Source: Dechloromonas sp. HYN0024
GTDB taxonomy: Bacteria > Pseudomonadota > Gammaproteobacteria > Burkholderiales > Rhodocyclaceae
Direction of reading: 5' to 3'
NCBI RefSeq assembly: GCF_003441615.1
Contig: NZ_CP031842.1
Coordinates: 2,488,001 to 2,552,000 of the forward strand
DNA length: 64,000 nucleotides
This document shows positions 27,775 to 38,623 of this stretch, one piece after another. Numbering within the stretch: the stretch's first letter is position 1; the number at the start of each line of letters is the position of its first letter. The translations under genes and the position numbers were made by a program. Under the pieces are notes generated by a model. The model made no database searches. It saw nothing but the letters and a program-made list of their open reading frames with translations, and had not been told where the DNA came from.

Positions 27775-27842
27775 TCAGGAATGCTTGAAAACTCCGCATT
27801 CTACCGGACGCCCGCTTGTCGCGGGACGCCCCCAGACACCGA

Positions 27843-28475
27843 TCAGGGTAGCTGCGTCAGGTAATTGGCCAGGGCCAAAATCTCTTCGTTCTTCAGCCCC
27901 GCCGTGGCAATGCTCATCAACTGGTTGTTGCGCACACCGGTCCGGTCGCGATATCGGGTGATCGTTGTCTGCAGGTAGGGCAGCTTCTGGCCGGCCAAGC
28001 GGGCGATGGCTTCATTGCCGCGAGCCTGCTCGCCGTGGCAACGGACACAAAGACGCTCGAACAAGACCTTGCCCTTGGCCACCTGGGCTGCATCGGCGGC
28101 CGACGGGCGAACCGGCAGGCTGGCAAAGTAGGTAGCAACCTGAACCCGCTCTTCATCCTTGAGCACCTTGATCAGGCCCTGCATGAAGGCATCCTTGCGC
28201 TCGCCGGCACCAAATTTGCGAATCTGCTCAAGCAGGTAGGCCGGATTCTGCCCCGCCAGATTGGGCACGTCGGGGGTCTTGCTGATACCGTCATCGCCAT
28301 GGCAATTGGCACAAAAGAACGTGGCCTTCTTGCCGGCGTCGACCGCTGCGCGCAGCGCCACCGGGTCGCCACTCAGCGCCTTCAGGCGATCCTGCGCCGG
28401 GCTCGGCGTCGGCAGCGATTGAGCAAAAGCCGAAGCGGCTACCAGACAGCCCACAAGAACCAAAAATGCACGCAT
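27843..28475 (-). CDS. diheme cytochrome c4
   Basis: A 210-residue exported protein with a signal peptide ending in ASAFAQS and two cytochrome c domains. Heme sites are CANCH (about residue 56) and CVRCH (about residue 143). Each half also holds a probable distal Met (KDAFMQGLIKVL and NNQLMSIATAGL), the layout of periplasmic cytochrome c4, which carries electrons to terminal oxidases. The ATG at 28475 has ggggg(t) about seven bases upstream; a TTG one codon earlier is less likely. It lies 28 bases after tldD on the same strand and may share its transcript. Confidence 0.93.
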   Translation of the reverse strand: MRAFLVLVGCLVAASAFAQSLPTPSPAQDRLKALSGDPVALRAAVDAGKKATFFCANCHGDDGISKTPDVPNLAGQNPAYLLEQIRKFGAGERKDAFMQGLIKVLKDEERVQVATYFASLPVRPSAADAAQVAKGKVLFERLCVRCHGEQARGNEAIARLAGQKLPYLQTTITRYRDRTGVRNNQLMSIATAGLKNEEILALANYLTQLP

Positions 28476-28503
28476 CAAATTACCCCCACAAAGTAGCTAC
28501 TTA

Positions 28504-29949
28504 TTATGCAGTACCGCCTACCGTCAGTCCATCAATGCGCAAGGTCGGCTGGCCGACGCCAACGGGGACACTCTGGCCATCCTTGCCGCAGGTACCGACA
28601 CCCGGATCGAGTTTGAGGTCGTTGCCGATCATCGAAACCCGGGTCAGCGCATCCGGGCCATTGCCGATCAGCGTGGCCCCCTTGATCGGGCGGGTCACCT
28701 TGCCATCCTCGATCAGATAAGCCTCGCTCATCGAAAAAACGAACTTGCCACTGGTGATATCAACCTGGCCACCACCGAAATTGGCGGCGTAAATACCCTT
28801 CTTGACCGACTGGATGATTTCCTGCGGGTCATGCTGGCCGGCCAGCATCATGGTGTTGGTCATGCGCGGAATGGGCAGGTGGGCGAAAGATTCGCGCCGC
28901 CCGTTGCCAGTCGGTGCAACACCCATGAGGCGGGCATTCAGGCTGTCCTGCAGGTAGCCCTTGAGAATGCCGTCCTCGATCAGCACGGTACGTTGGGTGG
29001 TATTGCCTTCGTCGTCGATATTGAGCGAGCCACGGCGGTCGGCGATGGTGCCATCGTCGATGACGGTGACGCCCTTGGCCGCGACCCGCTGACCAACCCG
29101 GCCACTGAAGGCCGAGCTCCCTTTGCGGTTGAAGTCGCCTTCGAGACCGTGGCCGACTGCTTCGTGCAACAGGATACCGGGCCAGCCAGAACCGAGCACA
29201 ACGGTCATCTGACCAGCCGGGGCAGGATCGGCGTGCAGATTGACCACCGCCTGATGGACGGCCTCGCGCGCATACTGCTGGAGGATTTCGTCGTCAAAAT
29301 AGCCAAAGTCGAAACGGCCGCCGCCACCCGAGGAGCCCTGCTCACGCTTGCCGTTTTCTTCGATGATGACCGAGATCGAGCAGCGCACGAGCGGCCGGAT
29401 GTCGGCAGCGAGACGGCCATCCGAGCCGGCAACGAGGACCACTTCGTACTCGCCGGCGAGCGAGGCCATGACTTGCAGGACACGCGGATCGAGCGCCCGG
29501 GCAAAGCCTTCGAGGCGCTCGAGCAACTTGACCTTGGCATCGGCCGGCAGGGAGGCGATGGGGTCGTGCGGGACGTATAGCGAATGCGCAGCAGTGGACC
29601 GGACAAACTGCCCAAAGCGGGCATTCTGGCCCGACGAACCAATCGCCCGCACGGCGTTGGCAGCATCGCCGAGCGCCCGCGAACTGATGTCGTCGGAGTA
29701 GGCAAAAGCTGTCTTTTCGCCGGCCAGGGCGCGCACACCAACCCCCTGGTCGATGCTGAAGCTGCCCGACTTGACGATGCCCTCATCGAGACTCCAAGCC
29801 TCGGAACGCGAATACTGGAAATAGAGATCGGCGTAATCGACCTGATGCGTGAGGATCTGGCCAAAGGTCCGCGACAGGTCACCCTCGCTGAGCGAGAAGG
29901 GGGCCAGCAGCAGGGATTCGGCCTGGGCCAGCGCGCTGTTTTGCATCAT
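28504..29949 (-). CDS. tldD: metalloprotease TldD
   Basis: A 481-residue member of the TldD/PmbA family, which works with TldE in maturing modified peptides and degrading the CcdA antitoxin. The zinc-binding motif [11 protein letters not shown] starts at residue 262, and the third metal-ligand region ([16 protein letters not shown]) is near the C-terminus. Length is normal. It follows the amidase gene by 8 bases. The partner gene tldE/pmbA is not in the window. The order yhdP - amidase - tldD is common in betaproteobacteria. Confidence 0.96.
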   Translation of the reverse strand: MMQNSALAQAESLLLAPFSLSEGDLSRTFGQILTHQVDYADLYFQYSRSEAWSLDEGIVKSGSFSIDQGVGVRALAGEKTAFAYSDDISSRALGDAANAVRAIGSSGQNARFGQFVRSTAAHSLYVPHDPIASLPADAKVKLLERLEGFARALDPRVLQVMASLAGEYEVVLVAGSDGRLAADIRPLVRCSISVIIEENGKREQGSSGGGGRFDFGYFDDEILQQYAREAVHQAVVNLHADPAPAGQMTVVLGSGWPGILLHEAVGHGLEGDFNRKGSSAFSGRVGQRVAAKGVTVIDDGTIADRRGSLNIDDEGNTTQRTVLIEDGILKGYLQDSLNARLMGVAPTGNGRRESFAHLPIPRMTNTMMLAGQHDPQEIIQSVKKGIYAANFGGGQVDITSGKFVFSMSEAYLIEDGKVTRPIKGATLIGNGPDALTRVSMIGNDLKLDPGVGTCGKDGQSVPVGVGQPTLRIDGLTVGGTA

Positions 29950-29957
29950 GAAAATCC

Positions 29958-30767
29958 TTAAAGTTTGCGGTGAGCGAGCGCCGGCAGGCTCTCGCGAATA
30001 TCGGCGATACGCTGGTGATCGAGGTCGGCAATGACGACGCCCGGCCCCTTCTGCTTGCGGTCGAGAATTTCGCCCCAGGGATCGATGATCATGCTGTTGC
30101 CGTGCGTCATGCGGCCATTCTCATGGCGACCACCCTGACCAATAGCGAGAAGATAGCACTGGTTCTCGATGGCCCGGGCACGCAGCAGGATTTCCCAATG
30201 CGCGCGTCCGGTGGTTTCAGTGAAGGCGGCCGGCACGAGGATCAGGTCGACCGGTGCCAGGGCACGGTAAAGCTCGGGAAAGCGCAGGTCATAGCAGATC
30301 GACAAGGCAATCGAGCCGAAGGGCGTATCGACCGCAACGGGTTGATCGCCCGCCTCGATAAAGCCAGCCTCGTCGTAGGTTTCATCGCCTTTTCTGAAAC
30401 CGAACAGATGTATCTTGTCGTAGCGTTTGACGCATTCACCTGCCGGATTGAAGACCAGGCTGGCGTTGCGCATCTTGTCCGGACTGCTGGCTGCCAGCGG
30501 GATCGACCCGGCAAAAAGCCAGATGCCATGCCGCTGCGCGGTTTCAGCCAGCCAGGACTGGATCGGGCCGGTACCGAAGTCCTCGCGGGCGCGCACACGG
30601 TCGGCATCGGCGGCACCGATGATGGGAAAATACTCGGGCAGCGCGACCAGTTGCGCCCCCTGACTGACCGCCTCATCAATCAAGCGGCCTGCGGTCACCA
30701 GATTATCCGCGACGCGCGGCCCGGAAATCATCTGCACGCCAGCCATTCGACAGTTTTGCTTGGTCAC
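29958..30767 (-). CDS. nitrilase-family carbon-nitrogen hydrolase (Nit1-like amidase)
   Basis: A 269-residue cytoplasmic amidase of the nitrilase superfamily. The catalytic triad is visible: Glu in ALPEYFP (near residue 45), Lys in RYDKIHLFG (near 117), and Cys in [13 protein letters not shown] (near 157). The RFPELYR sequence places it in the Nit1/Nit2 branch, which often acts as deaminated glutathione amidase in metabolite repair. The start is a GTG at 30767 overlapping the yhdP stop (GTGA); an ATG seven codons later is possible. The substrate is inferred from family membership only. Confidence 0.92.
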   Translation of the reverse strand: MTKQNCRMAGVQMISGPRVADNLVTAGRLIDEAVSQGAQLVALPEYFPIIGAADADRVRAREDFGTGPIQSWLAETAQRHGIWLFAGSIPLAASSPDKMRNASLVFNPAGECVKRYDKIHLFGFRKGDETYDEAGFIEAGDQPVAVDTPFGSIALSICYDLRFPELYRALAPVDLILVPAAFTETTGRAHWEILLRARAIENQCYLLAIGQGGRHENGRMTHGNSMIIDPWGEILDRKQKGPGVVIADLDHQRIADIRESLPALAHRKL

Positions 30768-33700
30768 GGTTTGCTTTCCACGGGTGGACTCTCCTCTTCC
30801 GGTTTGACGGCCGGTGCAGTCAGACCACCGACTTTGTCGACCTGGGGATCGGCCCAGGTACCGGTCACATGATATCGGTAGCTGAAGAGACGATTGAGCG
30901 GTTTTTGCAGGACCGTATTGGCAACCAAGGCGGCCGCCCCGACCACCGGGTTAACCAATGCCGCCGCACCAACGGCAGCCAGCCCGCCGAGCTCAGGCCG
31001 AACGACCACCTGCATGTCCTGGGTTTCGGCTCGCAAGTCGGTTTCACCCTGCATTTCGATCTGGACCGCCGGGCCAAATATACGCAGCGGCTCATTCGTG
31101 CGCATGACCCCCTTGCGGACCGACAGCTTGCCTTCAATGCTATCGAAGGCCAGACCATCACTGAAAACATCCCGGAAATCGAGGGTCAGCCGACGCGGCA
31201 AGGATTGCAGCGAGATCAGGCCAAGCAACTTGCCAACCCCCGGCTCAAGCTTGTTGAACTGCCCCTTTTCCGCCTCCACGGTGAGCTGGCCGGTCAGGGT
31301 CGGATAGTGGATACCGGTCAACGGACCGCTCCATTGCAGGTCGCCAACCAATTTAGCCTTGCCGCGCCGCACCGAGTCGGCGTAACCGAGCCGGCCGAGC
31401 AGTTTGCCGGCATCCTTGGCGTTCAGCTCGAAATCGAGCCGGGTCTGATGGCGGCCGGTATTGACCCAGACGCCTTTACCCTTCAGGCCACCATCCGGAT
31501 TTTCCAGATTCAGGTTGTCGAGATACCACGCTCCCTTGTCGTTACGGGCCTTTAGCTCGAGTCTGCCCAACGCCTTGTCGCCCAGATAGAAATCATCCAC
31601 CGATAAACTCATGCCGGGCAGGGTATTGATCAGCGACGAAGCGCCATCGCCCCCTCGGCGAGCGGGCGAACCACCAGACGCTTGAAATTTCCCTCGACCC
31701 AACCCGCCCCGGCACTGTTCCAGAAGACATCGCCAACTGCCTCGCGGGTATTAAAACCGATCTGCCAGCCGCCATCACGCGGGCGGAGGCTGACATCGAC
31801 CTGGTTGTAATCTCGATCCATGAGGTGCAACTGGGGCGTCTTCAGCGTCACAACGCTGAGCGCCAGACCACCGCCATCGGCCCCGCCGGTTCCTTCCGGC
31901 AGGAAGTTCTTCCAGGCATCGGCATCGATGCGCGGCACCGAGACACGGACGGCCAGCCCTTTCTCCGGCAACCGCGGCTCGGCGTCGCCAACCGCCAGCA
32001 CGCCGCGCTCCCAATTGCCCAGCCGGTTGACGACCAGGCCCTGGGCAACTTTGCCCAAGGTAATCCGGTATTGCTCACGCTGGGCATCCGGCGTGGACCG
32101 GACGATGCGCAAGGGAAGCGGCATGGTGGCGTTCTTGTTCAACGGCTCGGGGAGGGGCGAACTGATCCCGAGCAAATCCGACTCGATGAGGACATCTGCG
32201 TTGCGCCGGCGGATATTGATGTCGGCCCGCCAGCCGGCCCGTCCGCTCAGGTGATTGATCAGGGGCCAGCCAAAGTACTTGCTGACTTCTCCGATCGCGG
32301 CAGTCCCAGTGGCGACAACGCCAATCCTGTCACCGGCATTTTTCACGTTCACCTTGAGCGGGCCGCCAAAGACCTGGCCCGTGATGTCCTGAGCACTCAC
32401 CGTGCTTTCCGTCAGCAACAGGCGACCATTGACCTGGGTCAGCGGCGGCAGACCCGCCACTGGCTGCAACTGGTTATTCTGAAAGCGATAGTCGCCGCGC
32501 ATCCTGGTATCGAGGGCATGACGCAGCGGAATATCGAGTTCAAGATTCAGACTGCCGCTGCCACCTGCCTTCATGCCATCGGTAAAGTGGTCGATGGTTT
32601 CGGCCACCGGGCTCTGCTCGATGAAACGCAGGAACTCGCTGGTCGGCCCTTGGGCGACGCCGCGCACCAGCAGCATCTCCTCGTGCGACTCGAAATCGGG
32701 AATATCGACCTTCACATCAGCCAGCGAGGCACCGAGGATGCGCCCCTTGCTGGCGACAATCTTCATGCCGGTATCGAAGGTCATGTCGGCATCGATATCG
32801 TCAATCACCGGCCAACCATCCGCGTAATCGACCTTCGCGCCGGTCGCCTTGGCGGTCACGATGAACTTGCCACCCTTGCCATCCCGGAAGGGAAAGTCTT
32901 TCAGATTGCCCCTGAGGATCAGCTTGCCGTCATAGCCACGGCCAGCCACGATGCCGCGGCGAATCCAGTTACGGGCGACGGCATTGACCGCATGCGGCAT
33001 GTAGCGCCAGACGGCGCGCCCTTCGCCACGCTCGACACTGGCCGTCAGATCGATTTCACCCGGCCCTTCGCCGGTGAACCGATACGTCCCCTGGGCTGAA
33101 CCGGCCGCGTCCGGTCCGGCGAATTCAAGCCGGGACAGCTTGACGTCAACCGCTTGCGGGCTGGCCTTCCAGCTGGCCTTGACGGCCAGGGCATCGAGGG
33201 CGATATCCGGCTCGGGAAAGATGGCCGGCAGCGACAGGCTGGAGGTCGTTGAATCGATGACCAGCTCCCCCCCTTTTTCGGTCAGATCGACACGGCCGGA
33301 AATGCCCGCCCCACCGGGAAAATATCGGTCGGCGACGAGGCCCATGTCGCGGAAACCGGCCTTCAGGCTGTAGCGCTTCAGGGTCTCGTCATCGAGCACC
33401 CAGCTGGCCTTCAATTCGGAAATTCTGCCCTGCGGGCGATGCCGTGTCAGCAGATCGCGACTATGGGGATCGAGCGGCAAATGGGCCGCCAGGCGACCGA
33501 GCACCCCAAGGTCGAGAAAGCTGGCGCTTGAATTACCGTTGACCAAGCCGGTTTTGGCATCCTGTCGCCATTCCACCTTGAAGTCAGTCGGCGCCACGCG
33601 CAGACCGGCCTGCGTCTGCAATTCGACCTGATGACCGGCGACGGCCCAGGCATCGCTCTTGTAACTGCCTTCGAGGCGCCCGCGCATGCTGGCCAGATCA

Positions 33701-34647
33701 AGTTCGGGCGGTTTGCGGCCAAGACGGATACGCAGCTCCTCAAGGGCCACATCGGCCGTCAGCTTGCCGGCCCCATCGTCGAGGTCGCCCCAGATCCGCA
33801 AGGCACCCCGCCCTTGCGGCAGGAGAACGGGATAATCGACCCAGGGTCGCCAGCCGGCCAGATCGGCATAGGCCAGTTCGACAAAAACACGCCCGGACAA
33901 GCGGTCCAGCGCCTCGCCCAGATCGCCCTGCACTTCCCCGCGAATATCGACGCGGGCGGCCAACGCATCGGGTGGTGCCGCCGACAAGCCAAAGCGATGC
34001 CGGCGACCACTGTTGTCGAGCGCCAGTTGCAAATCTTCGAGAACCAGCGGCGGCGCCTTGCGCAGCCTGTCATCCCAAACAATCGTTGCATTGTGGATAC
34101 GAATGCGCTTTTGCTGGAGCACCCATTCGGCAAAACCCGAGTCGCTATCCCCCTCGGTATCGACACCGGCCACCGTGATCTTGCCATTGGCGTCGCGCCG
34201 GACATGCAGCACCGGGCCATCGAAAACGAGCAAGGCCAGGGTTGGCCGCAAGCGCCACAGGGACTGCCAGGACAGTACGCCTTCGACGCGGGCCAGCGAG
34301 AAAGCCGAGCCCCCGGAGCGGTCGGCGATGACCACGTCGTCGAGCACCAGATCGGGATTCAGGCCTTGCCAGCGGGCCTCGATGCGGCCAATTTTGACGG
34401 CCTGTCCAACCGCCTGCGTCGCCGCCTGCTCGATCTGGCTCTGGTAGTCGCCAATTTTGGGCAGCACGACATAGCGCAGGGTCAGGATCAGGGCAGCAAA
34501 TAACAACCATGCGCCGAACAGCGTCCAGCCGAGCAGCCGGACGGGACGTCCGGCGAGCAGAGGCCACAGCCAATGCAGACGGTGGTACAGGGCAACGCGC
34601 AGATCGGATGGAATCACCGGAGAGTTTCGCGCATCCAGATCACGCAC
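30764..34647 (-). pseudogene. yhdP: YhdP-family AsmA-like envelope protein, frameshifted
   Basis: Two minus-strand frames together make one YhdP protein (DUF3971/AsmA-like), a large inner-membrane-anchored periplasmic protein implicated in phospholipid transport to the outer membrane. The first part (34647-31630, 1005 codons) has the N-terminal membrane helix (WTLFGAWLLFAALILTLRYVV) and ends abruptly after VRPLAEG. The second, open in another frame, resumes with GDGASSLINTLPGMSLSVDDF and runs to 30764. Restoring one base in the five-C run at 31650-31654 joins them as AEGGDGASS and gives about 1294 residues, normal for the family. Both parts look well conserved, so a sequencing error or a very recent mutation is likely. 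Confidence 0.88.
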
Positions 34648-34660
34648 GCGTCAAACCGTT

Positions 34661-34690
34661 TTGCCAGGAAGGGGAATAGATCACTACAAT
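34661..34690 (+). promoter_or_regulatory. sigma70-type promoter for glnE
   Basis: ttgcca (34661-34666) and tacaat (34685-34690) are separated by 18 bases, in the 100-base divergent region between yhdP and glnE. Transcription would begin near 34697, leaving a leader of about 50 bases. Confidence 0.5.
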
Positions 34691-34747
34691 CAGTTACTGA
34701 ATAAAAATGACATTCTACCTTTTCGGCCAAGCTGCCGACTGATCATC

Positions 34748-37444
34748 ATGGACAACACGCTCGATTCCCGCTGGCAATCTGCCATCCACCACAGCCGTTA
34801 CCTGGCCAATTTGCTCCAGGCGCACCCGGCCCTGATTCCCGAACTGGAGGCCAGCTGGCAGCAACCGCTGACCGAGGCCATGCTGCTCGCCCCGCTGCAA
34901 CAGGAATTTGCCAATGACGAAGCGGTCAGGTCCACGCTGCGCCGTCTGCGCCACCGCGCCATGGCGCATTTCGCCCTGCGCGACCTGGGCGGCCTCGCTC
35001 CGCTGGCCGAAATCGTCGAGGGCATGACCCTGCTCGCCGACGTAACCACCAACTTTGCCCTCGACTACTACCACCGCCAGCTCGTCGCCTCCTATGGCGA
35101 GCCGCTCGACAAGGCCGGCCAGCCGCAGCGCCTGATGGTCGTCGGCATGGGCAAACTGGGCGGACGCGAGTTGAACGTGTCGTCCGATGTCGATTACATC
35201 TTTGTTTACCCCGAAGATGGCGATACCGCCGGGCCAAAGAGTATCGAGAACTTCGATTTCTTCACCCGTCTCGGCAAGCGGATTATTGGCGCCCTCGGCG
35301 ACATTACCGCCGATGGACAGGTTTTCCGCGTCGACATGCGCCTGCGCCCGAACGGCGACTCCGGCCCGCTGGTCTGCTCGCTCGACGGGCTGGAAAGCTA
35401 CTTCATCACCCAAGGTCGGGAGTGGGAAAGGTACGCCTGGATCAAGGGACGCACCATGAACGCCGGCAGCAACCTGCAGCCGGAATGGGTCAGCGCCATG
35501 CAGGCCGTGGCCCGCCCCTTCGTCTTCCGCAAGTATCTCGATTTCGGGGCCATCAACGCCATGCGCGACCTGCATGCCCAGATCAGCCGCGAAGTGGTGC
35601 GCAAGGACATGGCCGACCACGTCAAACTCGGCCCCGGCGGTATCCGCGAAATCGAGTTCATGGCCCAGGTTTTCCAGCTCATACGCGGCGGCCGCGACCT
35701 CGGACTGCAGATCCGGCCGACCCTGCCCGTCCTCAAGCTCCTGGCTGAACGCAAACTGATTCCCGCCGACACCGAGCAGGAACTGCGCGAGGCCTATGTC
35801 TTCCTGCGCCGTCTCGAACACCGGCTGCAATATGTCGAAGACAAGCAGACCCACATGCTGCCGGTTGACCCTCAAAGTCGTCTGAATATCGCCACCAGCA
35901 TGGATTTTCCCGACTGGCCAGCGATGCTGGCGGTGCTTGACGAACATCGCGAAAAAGTCAGCCGCCACTTTGGTGCCATTTTCTCCGATCCGGAGGCAGG
36001 GGAACATCCGCTGACCGGACTGTGGCAAGGACAGCTCGACGAGGACACAGCTATCGAAGCCTTCGGCAACCTCGGTTACCGCCACCCCAAAGAGGCCATT
36101 ACCCGCCTGGCCGAACTGCGCGCTGCCAGCCGCTACCTGCAACTGCCGGCGACCAACCGGGCCCGTCTGGACGCCGTTGCTCCCCGCCTGATCGAGGCCG
36201 CCGGTGCGACGCCAGCACCCGATACGACACTGGCTCGCGGCCTCGCTTTTCTTGAAGGCATCGCCCGGCGCGGTGCCTATCTGGCACTGCTCCAGCAGTA
36301 CCCGATGGCCCTGCGTCGCGTCGCCGACATGATGTGCGCCTCGAGTTGGGCCGCCGATTACCTCAACCGCCACCCCCTGCTGCTCGACGAACTGCTTGAC
36401 CCGCGCCTCTACGAAATCGCCACCGACTGGGCAGGCTTCCGCGAAATCCTGCGCGACAACCTGGCCCAGCACGCCGACGACACCGAACGGGAAATGGATA
36501 TCCTGCGCGAAATGCACCATGCCCAGGTATTCCGTCTGCTGGCTCAGGATCTGGCCGGTCTGCAGACCATCGAACACCTTTCCGACCACCTCACTGAACT
36601 GGCCGACACCATCGTCCAGGAAACCCTGCCGCTGTGCTGGAAAACGATCAAGAAGCGGCATTGCGAGACGCCCAAATTCGCCGTCATCGGCTACGGCAAA
36701 ATGGGCGGCAAGGAACTCGGCTACGCTTCTGACCTTGACCTCGTCTATCTCTTCGACGACGACGCCAGCGATGCCGAGGAGAATTACGCCCGCCTCGGTC
36801 AGCGCCTCAACACCTGGCTATCGAGTCAGACCCCGGCCGGCATCCTCTTCGAGACCGACCTGCGTCTACGCCCGAACGGCGACTCTGGCCTACTGGCCGT
36901 ATCGGTCGACGCCTTCCGCGACTACGAACTGAAAAAAGCCTGGACCTGGGAACATCAGGCCCTGACCCGCGCCCGCTTCTGCGCCGGCGACCCCACCGTC
37001 GGGCGGCGTTTCGAGGAAATCCGCTGCGAAATCCTGCGCCAGCCGCGCGACCTTGCCCTGTTGAAGGCTGACGTCGTCGCCATGCGCCAGAAAATGGTGG
37101 ACGCCCATGCCTCGAAGAGCGAAACCGGCTTTGGCCTCAAGCACGACCCGGGCGGCATCATTGATGTCGAGTTCATCGTCCAGTATCTGATCCTCGGCTA
37201 TTCGCACCAGCACGCCAGCCTGACCGGCAATCTCGGCAATATCGCCCTGCTCCGCATGGCCGGCGAACTCGGGCTGATCAACCCGGCGCAAGGCGAAGCC
37301 GTCGGTAACGCCTATCGCGAATACCGCCGCCTACAGCACGCCAAGCGCCTTTCCGCTGACCCCAAGGCCCCGATCCCCCGTGACGAAGTCGAAAAGCACA
37401 TCGCCGCAGTCAGCCAGCTCTGGAAGGCGGTTTTCTCCGAATAG
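34748..37444 (+). CDS. glnE: bifunctional glutamine synthetase adenylyltransferase/deadenylyltransferase
   Basis: An 898-residue enzyme that adds AMP to, or removes it from, glutamine synthetase in response to PII protein, so tuning nitrogen assimilation. Two nucleotidyltransferase domains are seen. The N-terminal adenylyl-removing domain has GMGKLGGRELNVSSDVDYIFVY, and the C-terminal adenylylating domain has GYGKMGGKELGYASDLDLVYLFD; each is followed by a DxRLRPNGDSG segment and a GGIxxxEF motif. The ATG at 34748 (MDNTLDSRWQ) is preferred over an in-frame upstream start. It is divergent from yhdP, a common arrangement in betaproteobacteria. Confidence 0.97.
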   Translation: MDNTLDSRWQSAIHHSRYLANLLQAHPALIPELEASWQQPLTEAMLLAPLQQEFANDEAVRSTLRRLRHRAMAHFALRDLGGLAPLAEIVEGMTLLADVTTNFALDYYHRQLVASYGEPLDKAGQPQRLMVVGMGKLGGRELNVSSDVDYIFVYPEDGDTAGPKSIENFDFFTRLGKRIIGALGDITADGQVFRVDMRLRPNGDSGPLVCSLDGLESYFITQGREWERYAWIKGRTMNAGSNLQPEWVSAMQAVARPFVFRKYLDFGAINAMRDLHAQISREVVRKDMADHVKLGPGGIREIEFMAQVFQLIRGGRDLGLQIRPTLPVLKLLAERKLIPADTEQELREAYVFLRRLEHRLQYVEDKQTHMLPVDPQSRLNIATSMDFPDWPAMLAVLDEHREKVSRHFGAIFSDPEAGEHPLTGLWQGQLDEDTAIEAFGNLGYRHPKEAITRLAELRAASRYLQLPATNRARLDAVAPRLIEAAGATPAPDTTLARGLAFLEGIARRGAYLALLQQYPMALRRVADMMCASSWAADYLNRHPLLLDELLDPRLYEIATDWAGFREILRDNLAQHADDTEREMDILREMHHAQVFRLLAQDLAGLQTIEHLSDHLTELADTIVQETLPLCWKTIKKRHCETPKFAVIGYGKMGGKELGYASDLDLVYLFDDDASDAEENYARLGQRLNTWLSSQTPAGILFETDLRLRPNGDSGLLAVSVDAFRDYELKKAWTWEHQALTRARFCAGDPTVGRRFEEIRCEILRQPRDLALLKADVVAMRQKMVDAHASKSETGFGLKHDPGGIIDVEFIVQYLILGYSHQHASLTGNLGNIALLRMAGELGLINPAQGEAVGNAYREYRRLQHAKRLSADPKAPIPRDEVEKHIAAVSQLWKAVFSE

Positions 37445-37586
37445 TCAAAGCAATCAATAATCCTCTAGTGCCGCAAATTTAGATTTTGGTTTAGATGTCG
37501 ATTAACAATCTGACTACGGGTGATAATTAATCCGCCAACCATGGCCGAAGTAGGTACATAACCGATACGGCAACCCGGTTTTAGGA

Positions 37587-37605
37587 CGCGCACCCCGGGG
37601 TGGCG
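37587..37605. repeat. 12-base perfect palindrome upstream of the GFA gene
   Basis: caccccggggtg at 37590-37601, flanked by further partly pairing bases (gcg and cgc). It lies about 30 bases before the GFA gene, inside the longest gap of the window (37445-37630), in which I see no gene. It may be an operator or a chance GC-rich palindrome. Confidence 0.3.
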
Positions 37606-37630
37606 CTCACTTCACACAAAAGGAGACATC

Positions 37631-38029
37631 ATGAAATTCGAAGGCGGTTGTTACTGTGGCAGCGTACGTTATCGCGCCGAAGGCGAGCCCATCCTGGAAG
37701 GGCAATGTCACTGCCGGGAATGTCAGTACATTACCGGCGGCGAGCCAAACACCTTCATCGCCCTGCCGCTCGGTAGTGTTCAATACACGAAGGGAAATCC
37801 TGCGGCTTTTACGCGCAGCGATGTTCCGAATGCGGTCACGCGCCGGTTTTGTCCGACCTGTGGCACGGCAATCGGCACCGAGATCCCTGGCGGCCTGATG
37901 GCAGTCAAGGTCGGGACCATGGATGACCCCACGCTCTTTACCCCCAAAGTCGCGATATTTACCGTCGACCAGCAGGCATTCCACATGATTCCCGAGGGTG
38001 TTGCGCCCTTCGAGCGCATGCCGGGATAG
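37631..38029 (+). CDS. GFA-family zinc protein (CENP-V/GFA domain)
   Basis: A 132-residue cytoplasmic protein of the glutathione-dependent formaldehyde-activating (GFA/CENP-V) fold. The zinc-binding cysteines are in place: GGCYCGSVRY at the start, CHCRECQ near residue 26, and FCPTCGTAIG near residue 79. Proteins of this family bind zinc and sometimes glutathione, but few have a proven reaction, and formaldehyde chemistry should not be assumed. A clean aaggag ribosome site precedes the ATG. It is a single gene followed by a bidirectional terminator. Confidence 0.92.
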   Translation: MKFEGGCYCGSVRYRAEGEPILEGQCHCRECQYITGGEPNTFIALPLGSVQYTKGNPAAFTRSDVPNAVTRRFCPTCGTAIGTEIPGGLMAVKVGTMDDPTLFTPKVAIFTVDQQAFHMIPEGVAPFERMPG

Positions 38030-38076
38030 AGTCGTTGACCGATGGCGAGGGCAAGTTCCTGCCATCCCTCAAAAAG

Positions 38077-38102
38077 AAAAGCCGCCCGAGGGCGGCTTTT
38101 TT
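38077..38102. terminator. Bidirectional terminator between the GFA gene and mscL
   Basis: A symmetrical stem (aaaagccgcc / ggcggctttt) with a four-base loop, with A-run on the left and T-run on the right. It can end transcription of both convergent genes. Confidence 0.9.
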
Positions 38103-38114
38103 GCTTTTGCCGAA

Positions 38115-38540
38115 TTACTTCTTCAGCGAATCACGAATCTCGCGCAGCAGGGCAATATCTTCCGGCGTCGGCGGCGCTTCGGCCGGGGCTGCCGGCGCCT
38201 CGTTGCGCAGGCGGTTCATCTGCTTGACCATCATGAAGATGATGAAGGCAAGAATGACGAAGTTGACCAGGATGGTCAGGAAGGAGCCGTAGGCGAAGAC
38301 GGCGATGCCCGCCTTCTTGAGATCGGCCAGGGTGGCCAGATTATTCGGGTTATCACCGAGGACGACGAACAGGTTGGAGAAATCGAGCTTGCCAACGATG
38401 CGGCTGACCAGTGGCATGATCAGGTCGCCGACGATGGAATCGACAATCTTGCCGAAGGCGCCACCGATGATGACACCGACAGCCAGATCCATTGCATTGC
38501 CCTTGACGGCAAACTCCTTGAATTCCTGAATCATTCCCAT
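38115..38540 (-). CDS. mscL: large-conductance mechanosensitive channel
   Basis: A 141-residue inner-membrane channel that opens under turgor stress. The start ([22 protein letters not shown]) gives the canonical N-terminal helix and the first membrane helix with [17 protein letters not shown]. The second helix is at about residues 80-101 ([18 protein letters not shown]), and the C-terminal helix reads [13 protein letters not shown] after a Pro/Ala linker. The ATG has an aggaa ribosome site, and a TATAAT-like -10 lies at 38563-38568 on the minus strand. Length is typical. Confidence 0.97.
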   Translation of the reverse strand: MGMIQEFKEFAVKGNAMDLAVGVIIGGAFGKIVDSIVGDLIMPLVSRIVGKLDFSNLFVVLGDNPNNLATLADLKKAGIAVFAYGSFLTILVNFVILAFIIFMMVKQMNRLRNEAPAAPAEAPPTPEDIALLREIRDSLKK

Positions 38541-38623
38541 GTTTTTTCCTCTGTTGATGGTGATTATAAGTCGGCGATTATTTGCCCTGGCAGCAAACAG
38601 CGTCAAGTAATTTTTGTCTGGTT

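Noticed and set aside
27800..27830. Small GC hairpin (cccgc / gcggg) between aroG and the cytochrome c4 gene
   Set aside because: Short stem with no T-run on either strand; not a convincing terminator or operator.
31825..33099. A 424-codon plus-strand frame opposite yhdP
   Set aside because: Antisense to a recognised yhdP coding frame; the residue pattern is that of a codon shadow.
34707..34742. A short leader ORF (11 codons) just before glnE
   Set aside because: Unlike the mini-ORF at 7215, it has no ribosome site and its stop does not overlap the glnE start; chance is enough to explain it.
34715..36661. A 648-codon minus-strand frame inside glnE
   Set aside because: Antisense shadow of glnE; no domain, signal or ribosome site.
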